NCBI GenBank assembly: GCA_019649035.1
Contig: BMAT01004906.1
Span: 202,203-230,797 of the forward strand
DNA length: 28,595 nt
Source of the DNA: Elysia marginata
Lineage: Eukaryota > Mollusca > Gastropoda > Plakobranchidae
Direction of reading: 5' to 3'
In this document: piece after piece, positions 1-11,323 of the stretch
Numbering within the stretch: the stretch's first letter is position 1
How the letters are laid out: each line of letters begins with the position of its first letter
Notes under the pieces: model-generated
Told to the model about the DNA's origin: nothing
Seen by the model: only the letters and a program-made list of their open reading frames with translations
Database searches by the model: none
Position numbers and translations under genes: made by a program

Positions 1-1362
1 CAAAGATAAGAAGTTATACTAACGTCCAAAACGAAACCCCACACTTCTAGCGCATCTAGCTTGTGAAATCGATAGTTAATGTTGATGCGCCAAGGGGTGG
101 CGGATCCGCGTTTGGCAACTGACGGGTAATGCGCCATACGCTGGCGCATTTGTAGCAAGTGAGTTAATAGAGTGAAAGTTACGTTTGTAACGGACAAGGT
201 TCTTGGCTGATTTTCTGATTTTTTAGCAATTTACAGTGCACTATTTTTTTATTCCACAAAGCTCTGTTATTGTTCTTTTCTCATATATTAATAGATTTAA
301 AGATTATAAGTTTCAACTGAATCAACTCAATTTACAAGAAATTGAAAATGCTAATTGTACCTTTAATAAAAAAAAAAAAAGAAAAAACAACAAAACAGTT
401 TTAATGTTCTTACTTCCCAGAGAGGACTTGCGTATTCATGTTTCTCTGTAAATAAAAGCTGAGAATGTCAGAAAAAAAACAACTATTAATTATAAATAAA
501 CAATAAATACCTAAGGAGTCAAAAAATAGTTGTTTAGACTTGCCATTAAATGCCTATGGAAATCGTAATTTATTTTTCAGAGACTGAAATAGATAAATAC
601 TTTTTTTTGATTATAACAAATTTGACTCCACAACAGCTCTTCATTAAAAAAGTGAAAGAATAATTGATTGGACCAAAATCTCATAAAATTTCTGCTGTAA
701 AATTATCTGCTCTTCATTTGCAGCAAGAAGTATTGTTAAAAAAGCAAGCCAATTGGCTTATATTGCTTTTTATAGTTTTGAGATGTTCTCAAAAAATGTT
801 TCAAGTATTAGAATTTTTATGTCTTCAGCCAAAAGACCATTTCTGAATTGCATATTAATGTGCAAGCGCATTTTTATATTAAAACTACATAATAAATTTT
901 AGAAAAACATACTGAACTATTAAGATATCATCTCAATTTTTTTTTTGGCATTCATTTTTAAGCCACCAAAAGCTGATTGCCTTCATACAGTTTTACAAAA
1001 TGTTCCAACAATTTTCATAAACAAGATACTCAGAAAAAAAAAAGGATCGGTTGAAAAATATCCTCCTTGCACATGAATAAAAGATCATCCAGTTAATGCT
1101 TTATTTCCGCTGGTTGCAAGACTTGATATACGCAATGAAGTCTAAAAAATTCAAACCTGGATAAATTACAACTCTGGCACCATTTGAACTGCATTCAGAT
1201 TATCCATTTTACTCTTCTTTTGTAATGTACACTGATTATTTGATTTCTGGAGATTTTGAAGTTAAATTTTATTCTTGTTTGGGAGGGAGAGGAGAGAGGT
1301 GGTTCTTAAATACCCAAATAGGACTGTATTACTGATAGGAACAACATGATACAAGTACTTAC
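1..1362. other. Last visible intron of the nucleotidyltransferase gene
   Basis: This should be intron sequence after the GTAAGT donor at 1362-1357. It is AT-rich with A and T runs. A next exon, equivalent to the part of module 1 after NLEAVYN, was looked for on the minus strand and not found, so it probably lies left of the window. Confidence 0.5.
128..150. other. Small perfect hairpin
   Basis: AATGCGCCA and TGGCGCATT form a 9-bp stem around a 5-base loop. It sits in a locally GC-rich patch (about 60-150) of AT-rich DNA. No function is assigned; it may be part of an unrecognised repeat. Confidence 0.4.
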
Positions 1363-4300
1363 TTCAAGGATGACAACACTGCATTTCAACAGCATTTCAC
1401 ACAGCAGTCTAGCCTCGTAGGCCCCATACTCAACAGTTTTCTCTGTTCCTCTGCTCTCATAGCACTCTGGAATTTTCTTGGTGGCACTAAGCAGGGTCTG
1501 CGGAGATATTTAAAAAAAAGTAAGTTGAGACGTTATCTTAAAAAAAAAGTTTCTTTTAACTTTAAGGGGCTCATTCATAGTCATATCGTAAGGTAATTTG
1601 TCAAAAGTCAATAAAAAAATATTCCTAGTTTTCTGGATTTAAATTAAATGCACGATGTAGGCTTTACTTATGTATATGAATTCAGATTTTAAAAAATGGC
1701 AGATGGTGCCTTTTGATGTAAAGAATTATTTAAAACCAACAAAAAATTATGGATACAATAAAATAGAAGCAAAAAAGATAGTTAAACATTTGAGTAATAA
1801 CAAACCCCATTAATTTAAGCAATTATCTTAAAATTGAAACATAAACTATTGTTTGAACTATTATTATTCATCTTTTAACCATACAGGCCATATTATTTCA
1901 TTTCAGGATAAAAAGATCTCAAAATTGCCACAATTAGGCCTACTGTCATGAGATTCCCTTCTTGGCCTCTTTTTAAAAAAAGCGAAAGTCATAAGAAATA
2001 ATTATGGCTAATTTAAAAAGGCACACAATACAGTAAATGATCAAGACTGGTGGCTAGGCTACAAAAGTCAAAAGCTTTAGAGGCAGGCAAATCTAAATGC
2101 TCACTCACATCTGCAGGTGTAGAGTAAACAACGACATAGTCGATATCCGAAGTTGGTGTATTCAGATTGTACATTGCACTGCCTGCGACAGCCACGAGGA
2201 TTATTTGTTCAGCTTTCATGCTGGAAACTGGGCCGCCAACTTTCTGCATCAACTCCTGCAGTTTGCTTACTTCATCTGACAAAACTGTAGATAGGTGAGA
2301 AAATGCAGGGTTAAAACTCTCAAAAAGATTTGAATAAAACAAAATTCATTGTTGTTCAGGTATTTCTTTTTTATATGGATGCAAGGATATTTGTGTTCTC
2401 ACTGAACAGCATTTATGGAAAAATAACCAGCCAATACATACGGCTTACTTTTGCAACTGTTACTAGTCAGTAAAAAATTGAAGACGACAGGTATAACTAT
2501 AAAAATTTGGTGAAGTAAAAGCAGAAAAACAGAAATAATAAAAAAATAACCACTCTCATACTCCTTTAACAAATGCCGACTGAAATGCAATTTTTAAACA
2601 TCGGCTCCATATTCAACTAAGCTATTTCAACAATAAAGAGATTTTTAGTCTGGTATAAACTCATCTCAAGCCTACATTTTACAAGAGGATTCTCAAGAGA
2701 CTGCAGTGTGAAAACCTTTCTTTCTTCTTTGCGTATATAAAAAAAAACAACTAAACTCTGCTCACATTTTTGAGGAGTCAAAGTTTTGCCTTGCAGTCTC
2801 GTCTTCATCATCCATTCACCTACAACAGAATCTGTCTCACTTTGCTTTTGCTTCCCAAGTTTGGCTTTGAATGCGTTTGCTAAAGGCTGGGAAAGAGAAC
2901 ATATTTTTTTAAGTTCTTGACAGCAATGTTGTCTAAATGTGGCAGTGATCTGTTTGCCTACTTAATAAGGGCAATTATATGAAATTAAATAGGAAAGCAA
3001 TCCAAACTTACTCATCTCTCATTATAATAAACCTGTGGTAGAGATCAATCCACTGGACCAGCCAGACTCAATTAGATGGAGCAATCTTTATAATTTAAAT
3101 TTGTGAAGATTGCATGAGATGATAACTTCAAAGATATTTTACTTCTGTTCTAACTTATTTTTAAACACAGACAGCCAAGAATATTTGCAAGTCTCAACAT
3201 TCACTATACAGGTAAACATCTCATATACAAGGTATTCTGAACTATGAGACTTACTATCTGTCTCCCACCTGCTGCCAACTTACAACTAACAGAATGATGA
3301 CAATAAAAATGAGGCTTAGGTAAAAAGTAAATATAGTATTTGGAAGATCTTTTATGTCATTGAATTAAAATTATCCAAAATTACCTGTATAACTCAAATT
3401 GCTTTGTTATTTTTCATTAAAAAAATTACATCGTCTGCATGATATTAAATTTTGTCTACTTACTCTCAACTCTCCCGTCCATCTCATAAGGATGTCAAAC
3501 AGCGTTTGCTTGCAAGTCACGACGTCTGTCTTGTCATAGAGAACCTTCACTTGGGCCAGGGCCGCCGCTCCGACAGAACTGAGGGACGATTCGTCAATCT
3601 CGCTGTGACTTGCTCCGTGTGACAGTGTGTTCTCGGCGTGCTGCAGCAACCTGAAACGGGAGAAAAATATACTAATACTTGAGCAGCATTAGTTCTACTT
3701 TGTGGATGAATTCCCATTTTTTTATGGCAGGGAACTCAATGTTTGATATGGTGATCTACATAGCCTCCCCCATCCTTCCTCCAACTAAAACAAAAAGTTA
3801 AAAAGTTAAAAAAAAACACTTTGAGAAATCAGCTAGAAGAATGGATACTGAAAAAAAATCTTTATTCTTATTCTACTGTTAGCAAAGAATAAATTTCTAA
3901 TGATTACTATTACCTGTAATTTTTCTCATTAAACACAGGAATCGCTATTCAAAAATGGTGAAAAAAAAAAAGCAGCAAAGCAAAGCACAGCACTAGGAAG
4001 AAACAGAGAATACAAGTGAAAAGAAGAATTTAAAACTTGCCGTTATTTTGTGAAGTTCCCAATTGAAAAAAAAAAAAATAATGTCGTGTTTCCGATCTAT
4101 ATACCAGCATAATATCCTAAACAAATTTGCATGGTGGGTAAGGTTTATCGCATTTTATCTTGCAACACCACGATACAGTGGAGTCCACTTATCTTAAATT
4201 CTGATAATTTAAGTTTATGGATAATTAAAATCTATTTTAGAATCCCAAATAGTATTTTTTCTTTTGTCAACAATCCTTCAACTCAAAACTCTGATATCTC

Positions 4301-7300
4301 AAACTAAATCAGTAATTCCCAAGCACTTCGACTGAAGCAGACTTCACTGTACCTGAGGGATGCACAAATCTCAAAGATGGTGGCTCCTTCTCTAAGTTTC
4401 ATGCCGCCGTGTTTTCTTTTCTTGGCTATTCCCCCCACAGCTTGACCAAGACAAGCTTCTAAAAAACCAGGTGTACCTTCATATATTTAAAAAAAAAAAT
4501 TTAGTATCAATAAACGATAATAAAACTTTAAATTGGACAATTCACTTTCAAACCATCATAAACAAAAGAAATACATTCAAAGCTATGTAACATTTTTTTT
4601 TCAGTGGCTAGGCAATTTTGCTAAAATTCTCAAAATATTTTATAAAAAATTAAACAGTTAAATTCCGTTCTTGATATCTTCGTGAAACAAGTAGATGGTA
4701 GTCATGGAGCGTCCGCCTGCGTAGAGATCACAAATCGATAAAGCATATTTCCAAAACTGAAGAAAAAAAATGCATACAAATGCTGCTTACTATCAAAGAC
4801 AATTACTCAAAACAGTCAATCAACGACTCAACGGATAAGTTTGCCTCTCTCATCACAAATGGAAAGGTGTACTTAAAAAGTTCATTTGCCATCAATATAA
4901 AAGAAAAACAAAAACTGATATCACAAAGCAAAATTTCCAAAACATAAAAAATGTATAAAACTATTGCTTACCTGTGACGGACATGTACTTCAGGTTATTT
5001 TTTAGTTCCATCCAATGAGAGCTATGGTAAACATCAGCCCCATCTCTGTTATAGACCGCTTCCAAGTTCCGAGTGCGTCCCCTGCATAGAGCTTGGCCGA
5101 AATGGCACAGTTCAACAGCACAAAACCAACCCTTCATGTAAAAAATAGAAAGAGAAACAAAAAGAAATAACAGAGTGCAGAGAAAAGGAAAAAAAAATAA
5201 AGTTACACATTGGATTTACTTTTAAAAAAATGAGTAAAACAGCTAATATATGAGACCTGATAGCAGATGGACGAAAATCCCTTCCCCTAAACATAGCAGT
5301 AAAGAAAGACAACCTCCGTTTCTCTATACTACTTCCCCTTAACAGTTAGACTAATGCTTCAAATAAATAAATATATGTAAAAATTAACATGATAGGCCTA
5401 TATGTATTTGCTAAGTTTCGTTTTCTTCATAAATCAAACACGAGGCCTGTCAAGAAAATTCATGCAGGTTTTGAAACCACAAGAGAAAATATACAATCAG
5501 TGATGAGAATAGATATATAAAAAATGAAAATGAGTCAGGCATTTCATCTCAAACTAAACAAATGGGTGATAGATTTATATAAGTTTACTCATAATTAAAA
5601 TTTGCAAATACCACGCATCGTATAAAATGAAAGTACATAACAATTGGATGGAAAAAAAACAGGAAAAGCCATGCAAAAAGTAGAGACATCATCCCTGTAT
5701 AGTAAATACTGAAGATAAATAACAAAAAGAATTTTCTATAAAAACTACTGCAGTGGTTAAGCCTACGCACCAAGTCAATGACACTGGCATTTTCTCGGAC
5801 ATGGGTGTTGGCTGGAGAGAAGAACTGGTTGTCGTTGCTGCAGAAGACGACCAGGAGGATGTTGTGCTTAGCCTGCTCACCGCGCTCTCTCTGAGACAGC
5901 TCATACCAGGGACATGTGAGCAGGGTCACCGATACGATGCATTTACATTGGTCTGGTTGGAGAGAATGATGAAGATCAGAGAATAATTTTCCGATGGCTT
6001 GCATTGATATGAGCTAAGAAAAACTGGCGAAGCTGAAAGATTGGATGACCATGCCATAAATAAAATAAGTTAAGTGCTTTTGTATTTAACAGAGTCTAAC
6101 AAGCAAGTAACTTCTCATTTTCTGTTAACTGATTATCTGAAACATATATGTCTTGCAACCCGTGCAATTTTCACATTCTTAGTCGCTGTTATCTCTATAA
6201 TTTTCAACAATGCTGTTTTCTGAGCTACCAAAAGCAAAATGTTTCCTGAAAATGAAGTCATGAATATTTTGTGGAAAGATATATAAAATGTTTTTGTTTA
6301 AATTATAGAAAAAAAGAAGAAAAAAAATTGATATTTAATAAGGCATGACCTCAAATTAGGATTCCTGACATCTGACCCATTCGCACTGGTTATGGGACAC
6401 ACGGCAAATCAACAAAAGCTCAAAACCCTCATCAATTAACCCATGTTAACATTAACTAGACAGAGTTTCATATGTTTTTATGAAAATTTATCAAATCCAA
6501 TACATATTGCAAAGTCTAGGAAACCATTCTTTAATTACAGTAACAGAAAATCTTGGCTACTTCAAAAAAATAACTACGATTTTAAAAAAGTCTGATTTTT
6601 TAAACTGTTTGCTTAATATATAATATATGCTAATTTTGATTTCATTAGTTAGCGATTGCTTCAATTTTTACCTCCTCTCAATAAGTATATTGCTACTTTA
6701 GTACTTGTTCCGAAATTAAGAATTTAAGAGAAAAGGAAATGATGTACAACACCATTGTCTTAATATCAACTGAATTGTTTGACAAATAAGTTAACCAAAT
6801 TCTGTACATAAATTGGGGCTCCACAAGTTAATTCACTTTTGTGAAAATATATAATATATTCATAGAATAAACTTTCAAACCTTTAAGAGCGCGCTCTACC
6901 AGTGATTTGAACTTTTCTCTTGCCTCATCGTTCACAGATGCCGGTGTATGCATCAGGGTTAGCTGTTTTAATTCCAGTAGGCTTTCTTCGTCTACATAAG
7001 GACCTACGAAATCTGCATCACTTTTTTCTAGTCCTGCTTTCTGAGACCGAAGAGCATCCAGACAAGCATGAACTCTCTCAGACACTGAAAAGAAAATATA
7101 AAAAGCAAATTTTCATTGCCATTCAAGACTGAGGGCCTATTCCTGTTTACGAGCTTTCCACACAAATATTTGTTTTTAAACTTAAGTAAGAAGCGTTTTG
7201 GAAGGAAATGCGATTTTATAAACCATGGCCACCACAAAAAAAAATCGACGAAGTATTCTAGAGCCAGTATGTCACTACTGACTTAGTACTGTACAGAGAT

Positions 7301-7969
7301 ATCCTGTTACTTTCATCAACGGTGCCTGGTGTTTGCAAATTTTGTTTATGAGTAAACTTTTTGTTTACACCAACTTCATTCAGGACTGTTTCCTTTGATT
7401 TCCTTGGTGTCCATAATATCAATATTGGATGCATTCTTCTAATGTACTACATTTCTGTTGTCTCCTATGACCTATGCTTTCTGTGTCTGTTTGGAGGATG
7501 CCCATTCTTGGAATCAATACGTACATTAGAATAGATTCTATGTAGCACTGAAGAGCTCTTTCATTATTTGTCTTGTTTGGGTAGAGATATTCTTATGTGT
7601 TAGAACTACAGTAACTTTCAATCTCATTTTTCTGAAAAGCCATTTTCACAGGTTACTCTTATTGTTATTTCTGCTGTTTTTCCCTCCATTAAGATTAGCG
7701 TCAAAAGGTTTCTAGATACTTAAACTCAATAGATTCTAAATTTAGGTCTGTCATAGCAAATTCTCATGATTAAGTTGATTCATAATATAATAAATTAGAC
7801 TTCGAGATTTTATTTTTGTTTTACTAACTACAATCACTTTCTTGTTTTACATCGTACCACTTTCATTATTTCCCAGTGTATTAGAGCGTCCCAGTTGCCA
7901 GCTGATACGCTCTTGAGCCTGAAGAGCATTGGTCGCTAGTTGAACCAAATCTCCATCTCCATGAGACAT
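1363..7969 (-). CDS. Tandem nucleotidyltransferase-like protein (RlaP/YcgL-type), 9 coding exons, 3' end outside window
   Basis: Exons read from the minus strand are 7969-7858, 7084-6881, 5997-5771, 5131-4972, 4458-4353, 3650-3464, 2886-2766, 2284-2109 and 1497-1363. All have GT/AG borders and matching phases, giving 476 codons with no stop. The frame continues past a GTAAGT donor at 1362, so the C-terminus is missing. The start is the first ATG after an in-frame TAG 18 nt upstream. Module 1 (about residues 106-300) contains CPWYELS at 134-140, a segment with WFCAVELCHFGQALC and NLEAVYN, then LRLLQHAEN. Module 2 (from about 360) contains GSAMYNLNTPTSDIDY at 407-422 and then EYGAYEARLLCEMLLK. 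The second set fits the Gly-Ser and Asp-x-Asp metal-binding motifs of the Pol-beta-type nucleotidyltransferase fold, followed by the helical region seen in RlaP/YcgL-like predicted nucleotidyltransferases. Module 1 has HN where Asp-x-Asp should be, so it is probably inactive. There is no signal peptide or membrane segment. Substrate and role are unknown. The exon structure is well supported; the family assignment is from motif memory. Confidence 0.68.
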
Positions 7970-9045
7970 TTTCTTCAATTCATATGTCTAACAAAGCTCT
8001 ACAAAATATGACCTGAAAAATAGATGTTGAGGGACACATGTACATGCAGATAGATTTAAAAAACCTCTAGTGGCCAGGTCTAAAGTATAAAAGAATGCAA
8101 GGCAATCAAATTTAGTTAAATTTTTCAAAAGCTGATGATATAAAGGCATCAGATTTACATACATTTACCAAAGGAGGTGGTTTCAAACTTTTTATCAATA
8201 GTGGAACACAAAAATCAGACATGATCATTGGTTTATCAAGAGAAGATCAAATTTTTCAATAACTTTATAACTAACCATGAGACTTTAAATCATAAATGCT
8301 TCATCCTAAAGTAAAAGTATTTTTGCCCAAAACACTTTGCTAACATTAGACGGTAAAATAAGAAAACAAAAAAAAAAACTAAAAAAAAACTGTTGAAATG
8401 ATAACCAGGAAGCATGTATGCAACATTCAATAATATTTAAAATGTTAGTTGTATACACTATACGCGCATATTATACACCATTGGCGATGGGATCTTGAAA
8501 CAGATTTACAAGCCAAGCATAGCGCGCAAATTATTTATGCACTTGAAATACACTTCTATCTATTTTTAAATATTCAAAAAAATTATGTTCACCGTGTATT
8601 GATGTCTCTTTTAAAATATGATTTTGATTTTAAAACTATCTCTTTATAAATGAATAGATCTACATCGTCATTTTCAGTCCTTGTACTTTATATTAATCAT
8701 GATCTACGATCATCTAGATTCTAACTAATGATATATTTAGATTTAGAAAAAGTACCGTGATTCTGGGTTTCAGAAAAGTTGAATAAGTTTAGTAAATTTT
8801 TAACGGTTACACAGATCTAGATCTAGATCTGGACCTAGATTAGCTTTTAAACACTTACACCACAGCTTCCAAAGTTTCCTCAAATCATGCAAGACTTGTT
8901 TAGTTGTTGATGATTACACGACATTTGCCAATCCTTCTTTTATGATTTTTAGCTTTTTGCTTTCTTACATTCAAGAGTGAAACAAAACTGGATATCTCGG
9001 GATGATTCAACCGGTTTTAACCGTTTTGCGCAACGGGCGTCATTA
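7970..9045. other. 5' flank of the nucleotidyltransferase gene
   Basis: AT-rich, no coding signal on either strand and no convincing TATA box. It contains the TCTAGATC tract. The 5' UTR or promoter should lie here or be split by introns, but nothing in the sequence fixes it. Confidence 0.4.
8809..8842. repeat. TCTAGATC-type simple repeat
   Basis: An overlapping run of AGATCTAGATCT words. Scattered single copies occur nearby at 8640-8760, 11440-11455 and 11515-11560. This word is abundant in gastropod genomes and is used here only as a taxonomic hint. Confidence 0.6.
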
Positions 9046-9197
9046 GAGACCTTTAGCACACCCGCCGTGTCTCACTATGCGTACGTGAAAATCGTTCTAT
9101 TTTTAGAAACTAGTTTCATTATTTTTATAGTTTCTCTATCTGCTTTCCCGATTTTCACGTACGCGTATTGAGACACGGTGCGTGTGCTAAAGGTCTC
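9046..9197. mobile_element. Palindromic MITE, complete, 152 bp, TA target duplication
   Basis: The left arm starts with GAGACCTTTAGCACAC and ends with GTACGTGAAAATCG. The right arm (from about 9149) is its near-perfect reverse complement. The roughly 50-bp arms enclose about 50 bp of AT-rich sequence with TTTCTAAAAATAGAA-like words. The dinucleotide TA flanks both ends, as in Tc1/mariner-type insertions. It has no coding capacity. A second copy lies at 11661. Confidence 0.75.
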
Positions 9198-10100
9198 TAT
9201 TAAGAGAACGAAAACGTAAGCTTTGAGTTGGCTCCGCCTCCTTTCATCAGTGATGAGTGATAACATGAACAATTAAACTTTACTCGAGCCTTCTCGTAGC
9301 CAACTGAAGGTTATGAATGACCAAGATAAATCCGTTGCATGAGTAGTTTATACCAAGAGGATGAAAACTTTTTCCACTTCACACACCGGCACTGTTTTAG
9401 GTTTCCCCGACTATCGTCCTGAGCAAAGTTCACATACAAGTGTGAAATTCTTACTTCACGCAGTGCCACGGAATGGGTCCTGTATGAGTTAATCTTAAGC
9501 CATACACAGAGGAAAGTTTCTTGACCAGCAAACTTCTGAGCAAACGAGGTTTAACATCAAATTTGTGGGTGGGGCTATTAGGGCAAACTCGATGTATGGA
9601 GTTGATTTTTAGATAATTTGACAGCTGGAGGGTGGAGACACTGTAGCCAGTGTAGGCTAGTGGTATTGGTATCGTCTTCATTCGCATAAAGACTATTGGA
9701 TCGTTTACTCAGAGCTTAGCTTTAAATAAGGCTTTGTAAAAAATGGTTCTGACCTAAATCTACATCACAGCTCGTCAAATACAGTCTATTCCCCACGCCT
9801 TATTGCAGGCTGCACATTTCTTTGTGTGGCTCGCAAAGAAAAAAATATTACCCCTCTTAAAAAACAACAACTCTTAGACCACATTTTGATACACATGCAC
9901 ACAATTATGCACCAAAAGGTAGACTTAGGTCAAAACCATTGATAACTAAATGTATTACATAAAAGATTGTCATGGAAAAGATTTTAACAACTCCCCCATT
10001 AGTTAACGGATAAGCTGACATGAATTGATTGGCCCCAGTTCTCTATCCTTTGTCTGATTGTTTCTTTGAATACTAATATTTCTTAAAATCCCCTCCCAGC
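9198..10100. other. Divergent intergenic region, unassigned
   Basis: Unique-looking sequence between two head-to-head genes. A 78-codon open frame on the minus strand at 9451-9687 has no recognisable motif. T/C-rich sequence begins near 10090 and leads into the retroposon tail. Confidence 0.4.
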
Positions 10101-10559
10101 TTTGTCTGTTTTCCTCACCCTCTCTCCTCAGTTTCTTTCCCTGCTGCATTTATTTTACTATGGCCTTTACTCTGTGTTTTTTTTTTTGTCTCCTACTCAC
10201 GTTCTTATTTCTTTTATTCCCTTAGCTTATGCTTTTTCTCTCTTTTTCATGTGTGTCTTAATCCTTTCTTTTTGTTTCTGAGTCTTGCTGCCCACACAGC
10301 TATTGTCGACTTGTTCATTCATCGCCCTTTTCCGCCATCTACCATTAAATTTCATCCCCCTGCCTCTTTTCTTCATTATCTCTCTCATTTTGACCATTCC
10401 TTCATTCCCATCTACCGTTCTATCTTACACAGTCGGAGAGAGGGAAATAGTTTGACCAAATGACTTGCTATGTCTTAACTTGTTGTCTTCCTCATCTCAG
10501 TTCTCCAGGCATCAGCGGTGCTTCAGCAGCTTTTAATTCCTCTGTTAAAATTGTGCCCA

Positions 10560-10636
10560 TTTTTTTCTGTGCTTGTGGTATTTTTTTTTAAATTTCCCCA
10601 TGTGGGATTAATAAAGAATTCTGTATTCTGTATGTC
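10560..10636 (+). mobile_element. 3' tail of a LINE/SINE retroposon
   Basis: A short hairpin AATTTCCCCATGTGGGATT is followed by AATAAAG and a degenerate (ATTCTGT)n repeat. This is the recurring 3' end of certain non-LTR retrotransposons in fish and invertebrates. The T/C-rich sequence before it (10100-10560) may be the 3' UTR of the same element; no ORF is visible there. Confidence 0.5.
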
Positions 10637-10659
10637 TTTTACTTAGTTTAGGTGGTTAA

Positions 10660-10850
10660 GGTCTTCTTGGTTCCTCTCCGGGCCCCTACTGGTTGGGTCG
10701 GTGTCAGTATAATGTGACCGGCTGAGGCTAAGTCATGTTATCCCCGCTAGTCTCTGGGTGGCAGCCCGTAAATTGTCATTGGGACCCAAGCCCTGAGAGC
10801 ACCTTTGAAGTGGAATTGGGCTTGTAAAAATACTCTTCAATTCAATTCTT
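10660..10850 (+). mobile_element. SINE body and tail, related to the copy at 22190-22443 but without a clear tRNA head
   Basis: It contains GGTGTCAGTATAATGTGAC, nearly identical to the body of the SINE on the right side of the window. A GTGGCAGCCCGTAAATTGTC section follows, and the element ends in GGGCTTGTAAAAATACTC and a short ATTCAATTC tail. No A or B box is seen upstream, so it is 5'-truncated or has a different head. Confidence 0.55.
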
Positions 10851-11323
10851 CTTGGTTCCTCAGTTGGATTCTAATATCTTTCAGTCGAGAAAAATCCTTG
10901 TATACAGCAAATGTAGGTTTTTAAGGAATTGATACACAGATAAAAACCATAATAGTAAAGAGAATATATTAGGGAAGGGTATTAAATAAAAATATTCCTC
11001 GTACAAATAACAAAAGTGATACCGGTACGTAAAAATGGTTTCTGTACTTTTCAAGTCAACAATTCACTAGGACCAACTCCTTCCAAAAATTCGTAAAAAC
11101 GATATAGGTGTAGAATAAAAAGGTTAGTACAGATGCAGTCGTAGGATTATGTCTCTTCAAATCATGTGTAATTCCCATCACTTTCCAACGTGCACGTACA
11201 CGGTGAAAGTTTTTTTTTTTTATAACTCCGGTACAAGCGGTTATCCGGATTTAGACACCAAGTACTTTTTACCGGCGATACAAGTTCAGCGAGTACGGTG
11301 ACCCTGTTTCTAATGTCAACAAG

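Noticed and set aside
236-846. Short plus-strand ORFs near the left edge
   Set aside because: Lysine/asparagine-rich translations of A/T runs within an intron, with no coding character.
2013-2108. Extension of the module 2 exon beyond 2109
   Set aside because: A strong GAT/GTGAGT donor at 2108 gives the phase needed by the next exon at 1497; the rest of the open frame is intron read-through.
4680-4735. Possible extra exon of the nucleotidyltransferase gene (CTCTACGCAG acceptor)
   Set aside because: The neighbouring exons 5131-4972 and 4458-4353 already join in phase, and no donor with the needed phase was found.
9451-9687. 78-codon minus-strand ORF in the divergent intergenic region
   Set aside because: No domain, no good splice context and no similarity recognised; length compatible with chance.
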